Part shown: one piece after another, positions 1-10,641 of the stretch
How the letters are laid out: every line of letters starts with the position of its first letter
How positions within the stretch are numbered: position 1 is the first letter of the stretch
NCBI RefSeq assembly: GCF_007971385.1
Contig: NZ_CP042434.1
Coordinates: 868,001 to 932,000, forward strand
Length of the DNA stretch: 64,000 nt
DNA from: Arachidicoccus ginsenosidivorans
GTDB taxonomy: Bacteria > Bacteroidota > Bacteroidia > Chitinophagales > Chitinophagaceae
Reading direction: 5' to 3'
Notes under the pieces: generated by a model
The model's database searches: none
Told to the model about the DNA's origin: nothing
What the model saw: only the letters and a program-made list of their open reading frames with translations
Made by a program: the position numbers and the translations under genes

Positions 1-2061
1 TACCAAAACTGGTACCGGCAGCGGGCTGATATACAGCCGTAGCCACGAAAATACTGTCTCCGGCTATAGCGGCGTCAATGGCTGCCTCCAAATCGGTATA
101 GGCGTTACCCCAGCTGGAGCCGTCATTATTTCCGGTGGCGTCCAGTTTAACATATTTTACCGGTGATCTTTCTATGGCCCCATGTCGATGGAGGGCCCCA
201 TGATTCTTGGATTGCCTGCCAGGTCGACTCCGCTGCTATTAGCAGCGCTATTACCCGTATTGATGCAGGGGCTAAAATTTTGCAGGGAGAAATCACCGTT
301 AGCCGGATCCGTAAACAGCGGATCCTGACTGATATTGCCAGCACCGGACAATACCTGATCCTGAATATTACAATAGGAGATAACAGGTCTTCCAGCATTG
401 CCGTTGTATAGTCCATTAGCACTCTTCGTGGCTGTATTGTTCCAGATAATCGTATTGGTTATGGCCGGATTTGACCCCACAGTATAAATTCCACCCCCTC
501 CATTAGCCGAATGATTGCCCCAAATAATACAATTGATAATGTGCACAGATGACTCACTATTGTTTATACCGCCGCCTATGCCGGCCGAGGTGTTCCTTGT
601 AAATATACAATTGATAACCGTCGGAGTACTACCACCACCATTATACATACCGCCGCCATAGCTCGTCGCTGAATTGTTTTCAAAAATACAATTACGGATA
701 ATAGGCGATACATTTTTGTTATATATGCCGCCACCCTGATTCGCATTGCCGCCTGTAATAATAAAGCCGTCCAGCTCGGCTCCTGACGTAAGCCCGTTTT
801 CATCATTACTGACAACACTGTTGCCATTGCCTTTGAGCGTGGCTTTATTTTTAAGGCTGCGCTGACTGAAAGAACTTTCTGTTCCGGTAAAGCCACCGAA
901 GATCTTCACCCCTTCTTTCATAACAAAACTGGCTCCTGCAGCCGGCTGATAGACAGCTGTAGTTACAAAAATACTGTCTCCCGCTATAGCGGCGTTAATA
1001 GCAGCCTGAAAATCAGTGTAGGCATTACTCCAGCTGGAACCGTCATTATTTCCAGTGGCATTTAGGTTTACATATTTTACCGGTGATCTTTCTATGGCCC
1101 CCATATCGATGGAAGTACCCATGATTCTTGGATTACCTGCCAGGTCGACGGCGCTGTTATTAGCAGCGCTATTACCCGTATTGATGCAGGGACTCAGGTT
1201 TTGCAGGGAGAAATCACCGTTAGCCGGATCCGTAAACAGCGGATCCTGACTGATATTACCCGCACCGGACCATACCTGATCCTGTGTGTTGCAATAAGAG
1301 AAAACGGGGTTTCCGTTATTGTTGAATAATCCATTATCACCCAGGGTAGCCATATTATTCCAGATAATTGTGTTAGTAATGACTGGATTTGCCAGACGGT
1401 TATAAATCCCGCCACCAGAATTGTCGGAATTGTTACCCCATATAATACAATTGATGATGTGTACTTTAGCGTTGGTATAATTAAATAGTCCACCACCATT
1501 GCCTGCCGTAGTATTCCCTGTAAAAATACAATTAATAATATTGGCGGATGATGTCGCGTTAAACATACCGCCCCCATTTATATTGGCCGAATTGTTTTCA
1601 AAAATACAATTACGGATAACAGGCGATACCTTATTGTTATATATGCCGCCACCCTGATCCGCTGTACCGCCTGTAATAATAAAGCCGTCCAGCTCGGCTG
1701 CTGACGTGAGCCCGTTATCATCATTACTGACAACACTGTTGCCATTTCCTTTGAGTGTTGCTTTATTTTTAAGGCTGCGCTGACTGAAAGCACTTTCTGT
1801 TCCGGTAAAGCCACCGAAGATCTTTACCCCTTCTTTCATGATGAAACTGGCTCCGCTGGCAGGCTGGTAGACAGCAGTAGCTACAAAAATACTGTCTCCC
1901 GCAATAGCGGCATCAACAGCTGCCTGGAAATTAGTGTAGCCATTACTCCAGCTGGCACCGTCATTATTTCCGATGGCATTTAAGTTCACATAAATAACAG
2001 TAGCTTGTGCCTGCCAGGCGCAAAGAATAAGTGTTATTAAAAACGCAATGGATTTTCTCAT
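1..2061 (-). CDS. Right-handed beta-helix surface protein with long tandem repeats (3' end outside window)
   Basis: The protein starts at 2061 with a signal peptide (MRKSIAFLITLILCAWQAQA) and continues with units of about 307 residues. Each unit opens with a YVNLNATGNNDG-like motif and carries short parallel beta-helix rungs rich in Asn and Gly (GGGIYN, NCIFENNSA, NCIIWGN, NTIIWNN) and an SPCINTGNSAA block. Two complete units are visible (about residues 20-327 and 328-634); a third begins and leaves the window at base 1. The frame breaks near 178-181, where a C4 run in one repeat is C5 in its sister copy at about 1099, so I read through it. Such proteins are usually secreted or surface adhesins or polysaccharide-binding proteins; the exact role is unknown. 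It is the only gene on its strand before the degraded 2.1-3.0 kb region. Confidence 0.8.
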
Positions 2062-2354
2062 GGCTGCAATTTATGACGACCATTTGTCATAAATTGTCAA
2101 TCGACAGGTTTTCTAGGCCAAACTGGCCAAAAATCACTCTGGCGGGGGATGCTGGCGGGCTACGGCAAGTGTCTTTCGAGCCATAAATTGGAATTTAGGG
2201 CGAAAGAAGCACCTGTTTTTTACTTAGGATATCAAAACATACAGGCTCATATTTGAGGCTTAAATATGAACACCTGAATGTACTGCTCAGTAGCCAATAA
2301 CTGGCCTTTCGGATTGTTATCAGATGACTGCTGTAATGCATTACAATTAAGATT

Positions 2355-2576
2355 ATTGATATATGCCGCCCAATTTTGGGAGCCATGCACCAGCATCCCC
2401 ACATTCACGCCACCTACGTATTAAAAGGCAGCTTTGAATTTACGATTGGAAAAGAGAAGAAAACTATCCGCAACGGTGAGGCCTGTTTCAGGCCCTCCAA
2501 TATACCGAACGATTGTATCTGCCTGGAAGCAGGAAAGTTGGGTGTTTTTACACCGGAAAGAAAGGATTTTCTTTAA
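2355..2576 (+). pseudogene. Cupin-domain protein, C-terminal fragment
   Basis: About 66 residues match the second half of a small cupin: a metal-binding HQHPHIH-type motif, a GSFEFTIG strand and a C-terminal FTPERKDFL ending. The usual N-terminal 40 or so residues are missing; upstream sequence in frame (from about 2355) does not look like a cupin and no good ATG or ribosome site is visible. I infer a remnant left after a deletion. Small cupins of this type are often sugar- or stress-related but nothing here fixes a role. Confidence 0.5.
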
Positions 2577-2698
2577 CAACAAATCCAGCTTCTACTAGTC
2601 TGGTTTTAATAAAAGATATTATCATTCTATTAAAGATAAAACATGAATAGCTGCTGTTTGTGATAACGAGGTTATCGGCTGGCTTTTGTTGTCTGATG

Positions 2699-2955
2699 TT
2701 AAGACTTCGCTAGAACAATATATACGCCTTCAGACAAACCAGACAGATCTATTTTTATGCCTATTGGCGCCATAGCTTCTCTGATCTGCTTACGCCTTAC
2801 GAGCCTGCCGGAAAGATCCGCGATCATCACGTGACCTTTGCGCCTGTGTTGGGTCAATATATATGAGCGCATGGGCGGGATTGGGCAGGCATTTAAACGA
2901 AAAGCAGTAATAGATCCCGCTATTCGGGTCATATTCGAATTGATCGCGCCCCATT
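2699..2955 (-). pseudogene. Orphan type IX secretion C-terminal sorting domain (remnant)
   Basis: The last ~50 residues read V-M-I-A-D-L-S-G-R-L-V then IDLSGLSEGVYIVLAKS, the usual pattern of a type A T9SS C-terminal sorting domain. A neighbouring frame just upstream gives CLPNPAHALIYID, the expected PNP-containing start of the same domain, so a frame change lies near 2845. No passenger domain can be read further upstream: stops appear in all frames. This is probably what remains of a secreted protein. It implies that the host has or had a type IX secretion system. Confidence 0.5.
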
Positions 2956-3022
2956 CAGCCCCATCTGTTTCGGAGGATAGTACTTATCCGCATAAGTACA
3001 AAGATCAACTACCTTTATAAAA

Positions 3023-3046
3023 TAAAAATCCCCATGACGGGGATGG
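3023..3046 (-). terminator. Rho-independent terminator after the response regulator
   Basis: On the minus strand the stem ATCCCC/GGGGAT with a short loop is followed by TTTTTAT. It lies about 50 bp past the stop of the response regulator gene. Confidence 0.6.
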
Positions 3047-3096
3047 GACGATCTTAAAAAAGGTGTTTATGATAAATTTCGGTTTAAGTGTGGGGT

Positions 3097-3716
3097 TTAT
3101 CGGTATTTTCGCCTGACAATATCCAGTCGGTTATTGACTTCCAGTTTCTGATATATCTTCTTTATGTGCGTTTTTACCGTTTCAAGGGAGATATAAAGAC
3201 GCTCCGCTATCATTTTATTAGTGAGCCCTCCTCAATGGCATGCAGCACCTGTTGTTCGCGCTGTGTCAGTGGATCCTTTATTTTCGATATGTAAGCAGGA
3301 TTAAAATAATCAGTGATCTTTTTTGCAATATCCGGGGACATAAAAGCTCCACCGTTGTAAATACTGTTTAAGGCTTCTTTAATTTTTACAAAAGCCGTCT
3401 GTTTAGATACATAACCAGCGGCGCCCGCGCATAGTGCCTGAAAGATGCGTCCGGTATCATTATATACGGATAACATCATTATCTGGCATTTGGGCGCTCT
3501 TTTTTTAATGAAGCTTAGTCCTTCAATTCCGGAAGCGCCAGGCAACCCTATATCAGATAAAATAATATCAAAGTAAAGCTGGTCTTCCCAGTCAAGCATA
3601 AAAGCCTCCACTGATCCGGCAGCTAACAAGACCTCAAATCCGACCTCACTGTTAAAGTAATCCACCAAAGAAGTCCTGATCATGACATCATCTTCTATAA
3701 TACCCAGTTTTATCAT
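3097..3716 (-). CDS. NarL/LuxR-family DNA-binding response regulator
   Basis: The N-terminal receiver domain (about residues 1-120) has the acidic pair ED near residue 9, the phospho-acceptor Asp in [11 protein letters not shown] (near residue 55) and a Lys in SKQT near residue 106. The C-terminal LuxR-type helix-turn-helix begins with [10 protein letters not shown] and continues with [20 protein letters not shown]. One base is missing in a C run at about 3226-3228 (plus strand), so the helix-turn-helix lies in the next frame; corrected, the protein has 206 residues, normal for the family. It is divergent from the sensor kinase at 3999, its likely partner. In this family phosphorylation promotes DNA binding. 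Target genes are unknown. Confidence 0.88.
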
Positions 3717-3959
3717 TTTGCTAAATTACGCCCCTTAGGTGAATTAAATATCCCCCTGTTGAGGGATGGGCCAAAGAATATTCCTGAATAAATAAAAGGA
3801 CGGTAACTGGCTAAGCTAAACAATAGAGCCATAGCAAATATAAGCGCAGATTGCATTCAAAGAGCTTATTTCAACTTTGTACGCCGGTCCGAAATACACG
3901 CATGGACCAGCGACACCCTTTCTTTGATTAACAATGCAAAATAATGTTGTAAAAAATTA

Positions 3960-3967
3960 TATATTTG
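3960..3967 (+). promoter_or_regulatory. Bacteroidota -7 promoter box before the sensor kinase
   Basis: TATATTTG matches the TAnnTTTG -7 consensus of Bacteroidota and ends 31 bp before the kinase ATG. A convincing -33 TTG box is not visible. The rest of the 3717-3998 divergent region shows no other clear signal. Confidence 0.4.
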
Positions 3968-3998
3968 AACAATATTATACTTCAAATACCCCAAACTG

Positions 3999-6900
3999 AT
4001 GAATAAAGCAATTTATTGCCTACTGCTATGTTGGTTCTGGGGCTATCCGATGGGTAGCCACGCACAAAAAAGTCATTTAGCGATCAATGCCATTCATTTA
4101 CCTAAACATATAGCTGACAACAACATCCAGATGGCGCTGCGTGATGATAGCGGACTGATCTGGTTTGTTACCGATAATGGCCTTTACCGTTATGACGGTT
4201 CCGAATTGCTGCATTTTGGCATAGGCACCACCCTGCCCTGCCCAGTCTTACAATCACGACCCTAAGCAGCGACCATCAAGGGAACCTTTGGCTGGGTTTT
4301 AGTGACGGGGCTGCCAGATTTGATCTAAAAAGTTGGTCTATATCTCCTTTATATTTAAATACTGGTTATCTGAAGTCCTTAAATCCACACGATAGAAGGC
4401 TTTCTACTGTTGCCTGCCTTGGGGATGGCGAAATCTATTACGGTACCAAAAGTGGGAAATTACTTAAGGTCCATGGCGATAGCCTGGTGCAGATAGCAGA
4501 CCTGGGCATCGGGAAAGCCGGATTTATGCCCACCGGCCCCCCCACCCCTGAGCCGTCTATAGAAAACATACAAGAGCCCATAAAGGGCCAATTATGGCTA
4601 ACGACCGGTGACGGAATGTTGGTAAGCATCCAAAAGAACCCTGCCGGCTATGAGGATCCGGTCTGTTACAAGTTCGCAGCTGTAGGGATTAACGGTATTA
4701 CCAATGCCTGTTATGACCGTTCAGGCAAGTGTCTGTTGTCCTTTCGGGATAAGGGCATTTTTCGGTCTGATATCCAGGCCTTATATCGTGATAAAAAAGC
4801 CCATCCAGGCAGCGTGCAGCCCCGTGACTATTCGAAATTTATCCAGGCAGTTCCCTTACCAGACAGCGTGCAGGAGAACAATTATTCCCTGTTATTTTAT
4901 GTACCAGGAGGGCAGCCCGGTATCCTCACCATGGGTAAAGGCCTGACGAGGTATATTTTTATGTATGACTTTGCAAGCAGTAAATGGTGGCGCAACGCAA
5001 AGCCTTATATGGCCAAGTACCCGGGGGAACTCATTCACGGTATCTCCTCCCAACCTTCAGGCAGGAACGCCTATATCTGCTCAGGTGGTGGGCTTACCGC
5101 CATCCATGCAGAATATTTGCCTTTTGACATGCAACTAAATAGCGAAGACAATATCAATAGCATCCGGGCCATTTATGCATCGGGTGACAGTGTCTATATA
5201 GGTTCTTATCAACAATATCTTTTACGTTATAACAGACAGACAGGAGAGGTCAAGCCTTTACAGACACTCTATGTCTATTCTATTCTTCCCTGGAACAAAG
5301 ACACTTTGCTGATTGGATCGGAAGGTGCTGGCCTTTGTTGGTATGAGCCTTCTATCAACAAACTGACACATATCGGTCTACAGCTTAATGTAACCCGGAA
5401 AGCCAGTGTTTATCAAAGTAAATTTATTACAGTCTTAAGCCGAGTGAATCCTCCTTTAGTCCTTGAGGGTACCACGCGCGGTTTACACCTGGTGGACCCA
5501 TTACATAAAAAATTGTACCCGGTATTCTCCAACGCTTCGGCTCAAAACATGCAGGCGGTAAAAATAAATGCCCTTACCCCCTATCCTTTTAAGAATAATG
5601 CTCCTTTTACTCAGTTTCTGGTGGGTACAGATGCGGGTGCTTTTGTAACAAATTCACTAAACGGACAGACCCGTTATCTATTTGCGGACAGCATATCTGC
5701 CGACATTAAACGATCGAAAGTCCATGGCTTTGCCGTAATTGGTGATCAAATATGGATAGCCACCAGCGGACTTGGCGTATTGGCTGTGGATTTTTCAGGC
5801 AAAATCAACTACATGGAATGGCTAAATTCCAAACTTACCAGCCCTACTGTCTATTCCATGGCAAAATCAGGCACCCACCTCCTGATAGGCACTAATAAAG
5901 GATTAAATATCGTTGATTTAAAAGATAGCAGTGTCGCGAGCTATCAAGGCGCTGATGGTATGCATTCCGACGAATTTAACCAGGCCTCTTCATTTACGGA
6001 TGGACAGCAGATTTATCTGGGGACGATCAATGGCGTTATTTGCTGGAATAAAAACACGGCTCGTCACGCAAAGCAAACCTCACCCCTGGCCATTCGTATC
6101 AATAAACTGACAATAGCTGATAAAAACAATCATTTAACCACCTCCTACCGCCTGGCCTATCTTCCACCAGACAGCTGCCAGATCAGGATCCCCGCGAGTA
6201 CACGTTATTTTTCAATCACTTTTGATAACCCGGAAACGCAAAGCAAAACAACCCCCTATTACTACCGGCTAGGCCCCACCGAAAGCTGGATCAATATTGG
6301 CTCCCACCGGGAAATCACGTTCAACAAAATGACACCCGGAAATTATACGCTGCAATTAAGCCATAACATAAATGGCAAACTCAAGCAGTCTGCCATCTTT
6401 CAGATACCTATTACCATTCTACCGGCTTATTATCAGACCCTATTGTTCAAAATACTGGTATTGCTGCTTATTACCGGGATTCTGCTGTTAATTATACGAC
6501 TGCGTCAAAATCAACAAAACAAAGAGCGTAATCTACGCACAAAAATCGCAGGGGACCTGCATGATGAAATAGGAAGTTCCCTGACCAGAATATGGCACCA
6601 GGCACAGCGCTTGCAAACTGATGCGATAGCCCCGCCCCCGCCACACCAAAAGCAGGCAGAGGATAAAAAGCTGCAACATATTGCCGATACCAGCCAGGAA
6701 GCCATCGCCATGCTCAGTGATATGGTATGGTCTATTGATGCACAGTTCGACACGATAGAAGAGCTTATCATTCGGATGAAGACATACATATATCAACTTC
6801 AAAACGAATTTGACATTCCGGTAAATATGACATTTACCAACCTTTCTAAAGAGAAAAAAGTCAGTCAGATCGTCCGTCAAAATATCTTTTTGGTGTTTAA

Positions 6901-7140
6901 AGAAGGGATCAATAACGCCATTAAGTATGGGAATGGAGCCTTAATTAATATTGATATCACTATATCTACGGAGGCGAAAATCAAAATTAAAATGACCAAT
7001 AACTTTAATCGGGCGGCAAAAAGCACTGGCATTATTGGCGGTAGGGGCATTGTAAATATGCAAAGGCGGGTAAAAATATGAATGGCGAGCTAATAGTTGA
7101 AAGTGAGGAAAATATTTTTACACTGATAATAACTGTTTAA
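3999..7140 (+). CDS. Two-component sensor histidine kinase with beta-propeller sensor domain
   Basis: A signal peptide (ending near GSHAQ) is followed by a long periplasmic region with two-component-regulator propeller blades (for example DDSGLIWFVTDNGLYRYDG, and later GTDAGAF, GTNKGLNIVD), then a Y_Y_Y-like domain (NPETQSKTTPYYYRL). One membrane segment lies near residue 820. The kinase core has the phospho-acceptor His in DLHDEIGSSLTRI (near residue 854), an N box (KEGINNAIKYGNG) and a G box (GIIGGRGIVNMQRR). Single bases are missing at about 4238-4247 (C run) and 7073-7077 (A run); corrected, the protein has 1047 residues. It has no C-terminal regulator domain, unlike hybrid HTCS sensors, so it should signal to the divergent LuxR-type regulator. 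The ligand is unknown. Confidence 0.85.
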
Positions 7141-7424
7141 AGTTCTATTAAGTGTCAGCCTTGTACATTATAATTATTGGCGTTTGTTGATAATAAAAAT
7201 CCATTACAGAGCATCTATAATGTGGACTAAACACTTCAAAAATCGGGAATCCTCTCACTATTTGTGAAGAACAGGTGCTGAGTGCCATAAATAAAGGACA
7301 GCCTAATAAAGTAATTGATGAAAGTTTTGGGCATTGCTATTTAAATGGTAGAAAAACCATATAAAGAAGATATACCAGCCACCGAAAGTAGATCACAAGT
7401 TGGATATTTTAAGAGGGAAGTGTA
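7141..7424. other. Degraded intergenic stretch
   Basis: No open reading frame or signal that I can support. Short peptide stretches interrupted by stops suggest decayed coding DNA continuous with the transposase remnant that follows. Confidence 0.4.
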
Positions 7425-7592
7425 GTTAAATTAACAAGTAATCAATATGGTGTCGCATTGCTATTTTCTATATACCCGAATCTTAAAAGAGCCTACGATC
7501 TTAGCTGTGACCCAAGGAGCATTTTTGACGAAAAGGATACCAGATTATGCGGATTTACAAGACTGGTCAAAATGATTAAGACAACTATTTAA
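7425..7592 (+). pseudogene. ISL3-type (ISAon1-like) transposase remnant
   Basis: A 55-codon stretch reads KLTSNQYGVALLFSIYPNL, then KRAYDLSCDPRSIFDEKD and FTRLVKM. This resembles the region of ISAon1-like ISL3 transposases with the pattern W-T-P-N-Q-x-x-R-A-x-x-L-F-x-x-Y-P-D-I-x-K-A-Y-x-L followed by L-R-x-I-F. The catalytic core and the N-terminus are absent, so it is a dead fragment. The family call rests on motif memory only. Confidence 0.45.
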
Positions 7593-7678
7593 TTTAGGCT
7601 AAAACGATAGACTTTGCAGTATCTGCAAAATGTAAGCAGTTTTTATAAATGCTATCAATAGAACATAAATTGTCATTA

Positions 7679-8215
7679 TTATTTTAGAAGCGAAGCCAAG
7701 GATTTTGATCCCAAAAATGGGAAAAAGACATTCTTGTGTTCTATTTCAATTTTGCTCCATTCTTTTATTATATTTTTTAACATAGGATGCATTAAGCAAG
7801 TAATAATCATATGGGTGCCATCATTCAACATAATTGTAAAAAAAAAGTAAGAATCGACAAATGTTGGAAAAGAATTTCCATCATTCATAATTTTATCAAT
7901 TAAAATAATCCTATTTATATCATTCCTATCCACTTCTTTTATCAGCTTGCCTTCGTAAAAAAAACGTGCTGTATTTCCAGAAATATTAATTAATCGTTTT
8001 TTCTCGAAAGAATAATATTGTCTATGGATAAAAACACCCATCAACCCCAAAAGAACAATATCGAGCAAACCTAACATTACTAGCAACCCTATTAAACCAT
8101 AAATCTTAAGAAAGTAAACCCAAATGACAAAAGCCAATGTATTGGAGCATATTATATTTCTTAATATCCATAAATTACGTTTGAGTGTATTCTTTAAAAT
8201 AATATTTTTTTCCAC
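7679..8215 (-). CDS. Hypothetical membrane protein with PH-like C-terminal region
   Basis: The 178-residue protein has two hydrophobic segments (about residues 24-45 and 48-66: CSNTLAFVIWVYFLKIYGLI and LLVMLGLLDIVLLGLMGVF). A polar domain of alternating beta-strand character follows (SFEKKRLINISGNTARFFY, then FFFTIMLNDGTHMIITC). This layout resembles small membrane proteins with a bacterial PH-like domain. The reading frame is intact while sequence on both sides is decayed. It lies downstream of, and on the same strand as, an RHS-protein remnant (8407-8566), the usual place for an RHS immunity gene, but I see no family match that proves such a role. AT-rich codon use sets it apart from the housekeeping genes in the window. 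Confidence 0.6.
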   Translation of the reverse strand: MEKNIILKNTLKRNLWILRNIICSNTLAFVIWVYFLKIYGLIGLLVMLGLLDIVLLGLMGVFIHRQYYSFEKKRLINISGNTARFFYEGKLIKEVDRNDINRIILIDKIMNDGNSFPTFVDSYFFFTIMLNDGTHMIITCLMHPMLKNIIKEWSKIEIEHKNVFFPFLGSKSLASLLK

Positions 8216-8310
8216 AGTTGTCCGGGTAAAATTTAAAGAAAAATGAAGGGTAATTCCTACAAATCACCCAAAACGGTTAAATTTGAAGTAACTACAAATC
8301 ATTTTTAACC

Positions 8311-8406
8311 ATGAGCAAATCTAATAAAATCCGCGGACAGCGGGTTCATTCTCAGATATTAAATTTAATAAGCAGTCGAATTATCCGTGGTGCGTTTCTG
8401 CAGTTA
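8311..8406 (+). pseudogene. IS4-type transposase N-terminal remnant
   Basis: The start reads MSKSNKIRGQRVHSQILNLI, like the N-terminal DUF4372 region of IS4-group transposases in Bacteroidota (pattern M-x-K-S-N-x-x-x-G-Q-x-x-x-S-Q-I/L-L-x-L-I). Similarity ends after about 30 codons, close to where the RHS remnant on the other strand begins, which looks like a rearrangement junction near 8400. Confidence 0.35.
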
Positions 8407-8566
8407 GTTACCTGCAGCATCATAATAATACTTTACTAGACTCTTTCCTACGACAGTGATACCGCTTGGTAAATTTAAGACATTATAGCTGATGGTGGTA
8501 ATCTTTTTGTTCTGGTCGTTGGTCATGTTACCGTTACCGTCATAGGCGTAATCATCACCGCTGTTT
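8407..8566 (-). pseudogene. RHS-repeat protein fragment
   Basis: The minus strand encodes DYAYDGNGNMTNDQNKKI, then SYNVLNLPSGITV and KYYYDAAGN. These are two consecutive YD/RHS repeats (Y-x-Y-D-x-x-G-N pattern). There is no start, no toxin domain and no flanking repeats. RHS proteins are large exported or contact-dependent toxins, so this is a scar of a former polymorphic toxin locus. Confidence 0.65.
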
Positions 8567-8670
8567 TAACTACATGACACTGAAAAGCTCTGCAAAACCC
8601 AACCTAATATAGACTCAAGCAGAATGACATCTCAGGTAGCCAACATTTAACGAGTCACCGCGTTCCAATA

Positions 8671-8699
8671 TCGAACAGCAACTGTCACGAAATCGAACA
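8671..8699 (+). promoter_or_regulatory. Conserved operator-like element upstream of FtsX-like permease (copy 1)
   Basis: The element reads CGAACAG, two bases, ACTGTC, five bases, ATCGAACA. The same arrangement occurs at 63795-63821 in front of the second FtsX-like permease. In both places a TGGCAT box follows at the same distance (8752 here). ACAG/CTGT forms a small palindrome and CGAACA is directly repeated, as expected of a transcription factor site. Confidence 0.5.
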
Positions 8700-8867
8700 T
8701 ATTTTCATTTTTTTTAATAATCGCTTTATTCATTTACAACTATTTAAAAAATGGCATATTAGTCGTACGCAAAAATCAGCTCTCGTAATGAGCTTTAAAT
8801 GAAATAAATGAATTGTACGTAAACGAATCATCAATCGATAATCGAGTTCAACTATAAACCAAAAGGA

Positions 8868-10550
8868 ATGTGTCGACACTATATTAAATCAGCAATTAGA
8901 AGTATCAAAACCAATCCACTTTTCAGCATATTGAATATTCTAGGGCTAGCAGTAGGGTTGACAGCAGGTGCAATTTTACTCCTATGGTCAAACAAGGAGC
9001 CACATTTTGATGATTTTCATAAAAAAGCAGAGAACATCTTTCACTTGAGTGTGAGCTTCGATGTTGCAGGAGACCTGCATTCTTTTGATGCTGTTCCTGG
9101 TCCCCTTTCTGTAATTGCCAAAAATATCCCCGGTATAAAGTCGACCATCCGTATTCATGAGGAAGATAATTGTGTACTGTCGGATAAGAATGGCCAAAAA
9201 TATTTGATGGCAATAAGATTGGATATGTTGATAGCAATTTTTTAAAGGTTTTTGATTTTAATCGATTAGAGGGAGGAGGAAGAGAATTGCTGCCTAATGG
9301 TAGCAGCATCGCGTTAACGAGGCAAACGGCCTTGAAACTATTCGGCACTATTGATGTAATTGGTGAGCCAGTTAACTTTGATCATCACATATTTACTGTT
9401 TCAGCTATACTGGAGAATTTTCCCGATAATTCAACCCTTAGCTACGATGCATTACTACCCATGGCTTATTTTGGTGCCAACTTTACGGCTGGCGGTGGTA
9501 ACGGCGATTGGAAAACTATCGATCAGGATCTCGGAAATTATCAGTTTCAGACCTATGTATTGCTAAAAGACAATGAAGCTCCGAATGTAATAGGGCGCGG
9601 GTTATCTGAAGCTTTCAATAAATTGACCAAGTCCGAACAGGGCGTCCATTTTAATCTGCAGAATATCCAGCAGATGCACCTGGTAACTATAGACGGCAAT
9701 AAGGCAGACTTACAGATGGTCCGTATTATACTTCTGATTGGCATCTTAATACTCGTTATAGCCAGTATTAACTATGTCAATTTAGCTACAGCTCGTTCTC
9801 TTTCCAGGTCAAGGGAAGTCGGCGTCCGGAAAATTATCGGTGCAAGTAAGAAGAGCCTTTTCATACAGTTTGTATTTGAAACGCTTATCATTTTTCTCTG
9901 TTCATTGGCATTGTCAATAGGGTTGCTCTTTATTTCTAAACCAATAATAGCCTATTTTACGAATACGTCGATCTTTACAAGATTAAACGATCAGCACACT
10001 TGGTTTTTAATGGGATTGGTACTTGTTGGAACCCTAATGGCTTCCAGCATATACCCAGCCCTTTTGCTCTCCTCCTTTAATCCCATTCAAGCGATTAGTG
10101 GTAAAAGTAAAGCGAATGGTAAGACTAATTTCATCAGAAAAGGTTTGGTTATCTTTCAGTTTGGAATTTCTTTTGCACTTCTCGTATCGACACTGGTTAT
10201 GAGTAAACAAATGCGCTTTATCCGTACCAGAGATCTAGGGTATAATAAAGAGCATGTATTTATTGTTCCTTTGCCTGGATCAACTCTCGATCATCAGGAG
10301 GCAATAACCTCAATTTTAAATAAAGAACCTGCCATCAAAAGTGTCGGATATGCCAGTTCTTCTGATGTATCGAATATGATGGATGGGACAGGAGACTTGG
10401 ACTGGCCGGGAAAACCAAATGATTTAAACCTGATGACAGGTCAATTATTGGTGGATGAGCATTTTATTCCGACTATGCAGTTCCAATTTTTGGAAGGCCA
10501 TAATTTTAGTGGCGATTCATCACAATGGTTCGGTAATTTTTTTGAGGCAT
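8868..10550 (+). pseudogene. FtsX/MacB-type ABC transporter permease, truncated by an IS
   Basis: The N-terminus (IKSAIRSIKTNPLFSILNIL, then GLAVGLTAGAILLLW) is the first membrane segment of the MacB_PCD/FtsX permease family of Bacteroidota. A periplasmic core follows, then the FtsX core segments around ILLIGILILVIASINYVNLA and REVGVRKIIGASKKSLFIQF. One base is missing in an A run near 9197-9201. About 560 residues are present where the family has about 790; homology stops near FLEGHNFSGDSSQ at 10527 and IS sequence follows. The second periplasmic domain and last three membrane segments are absent, and I did not find them after the insertion. The gene is therefore disrupted. These permeases usually work with an ATPase in export of lipids or peptides. 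Confidence 0.75.
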
Positions 10551-10641
10551 AAAAAGTGTGGATAACTTTTAAATTTAATGATTTGGGCTATTTTTTATCC
10601 ACATGAGGTAGGGGCATAAAAAAAAGGCGGTATTATTTGGT

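Noticed and set aside
8752..8775. Sigma-54 promoter
   Set aside because: TGGCAT fits the -24 half, but neither copy has a TTGC-like -12 half at the right spacing.
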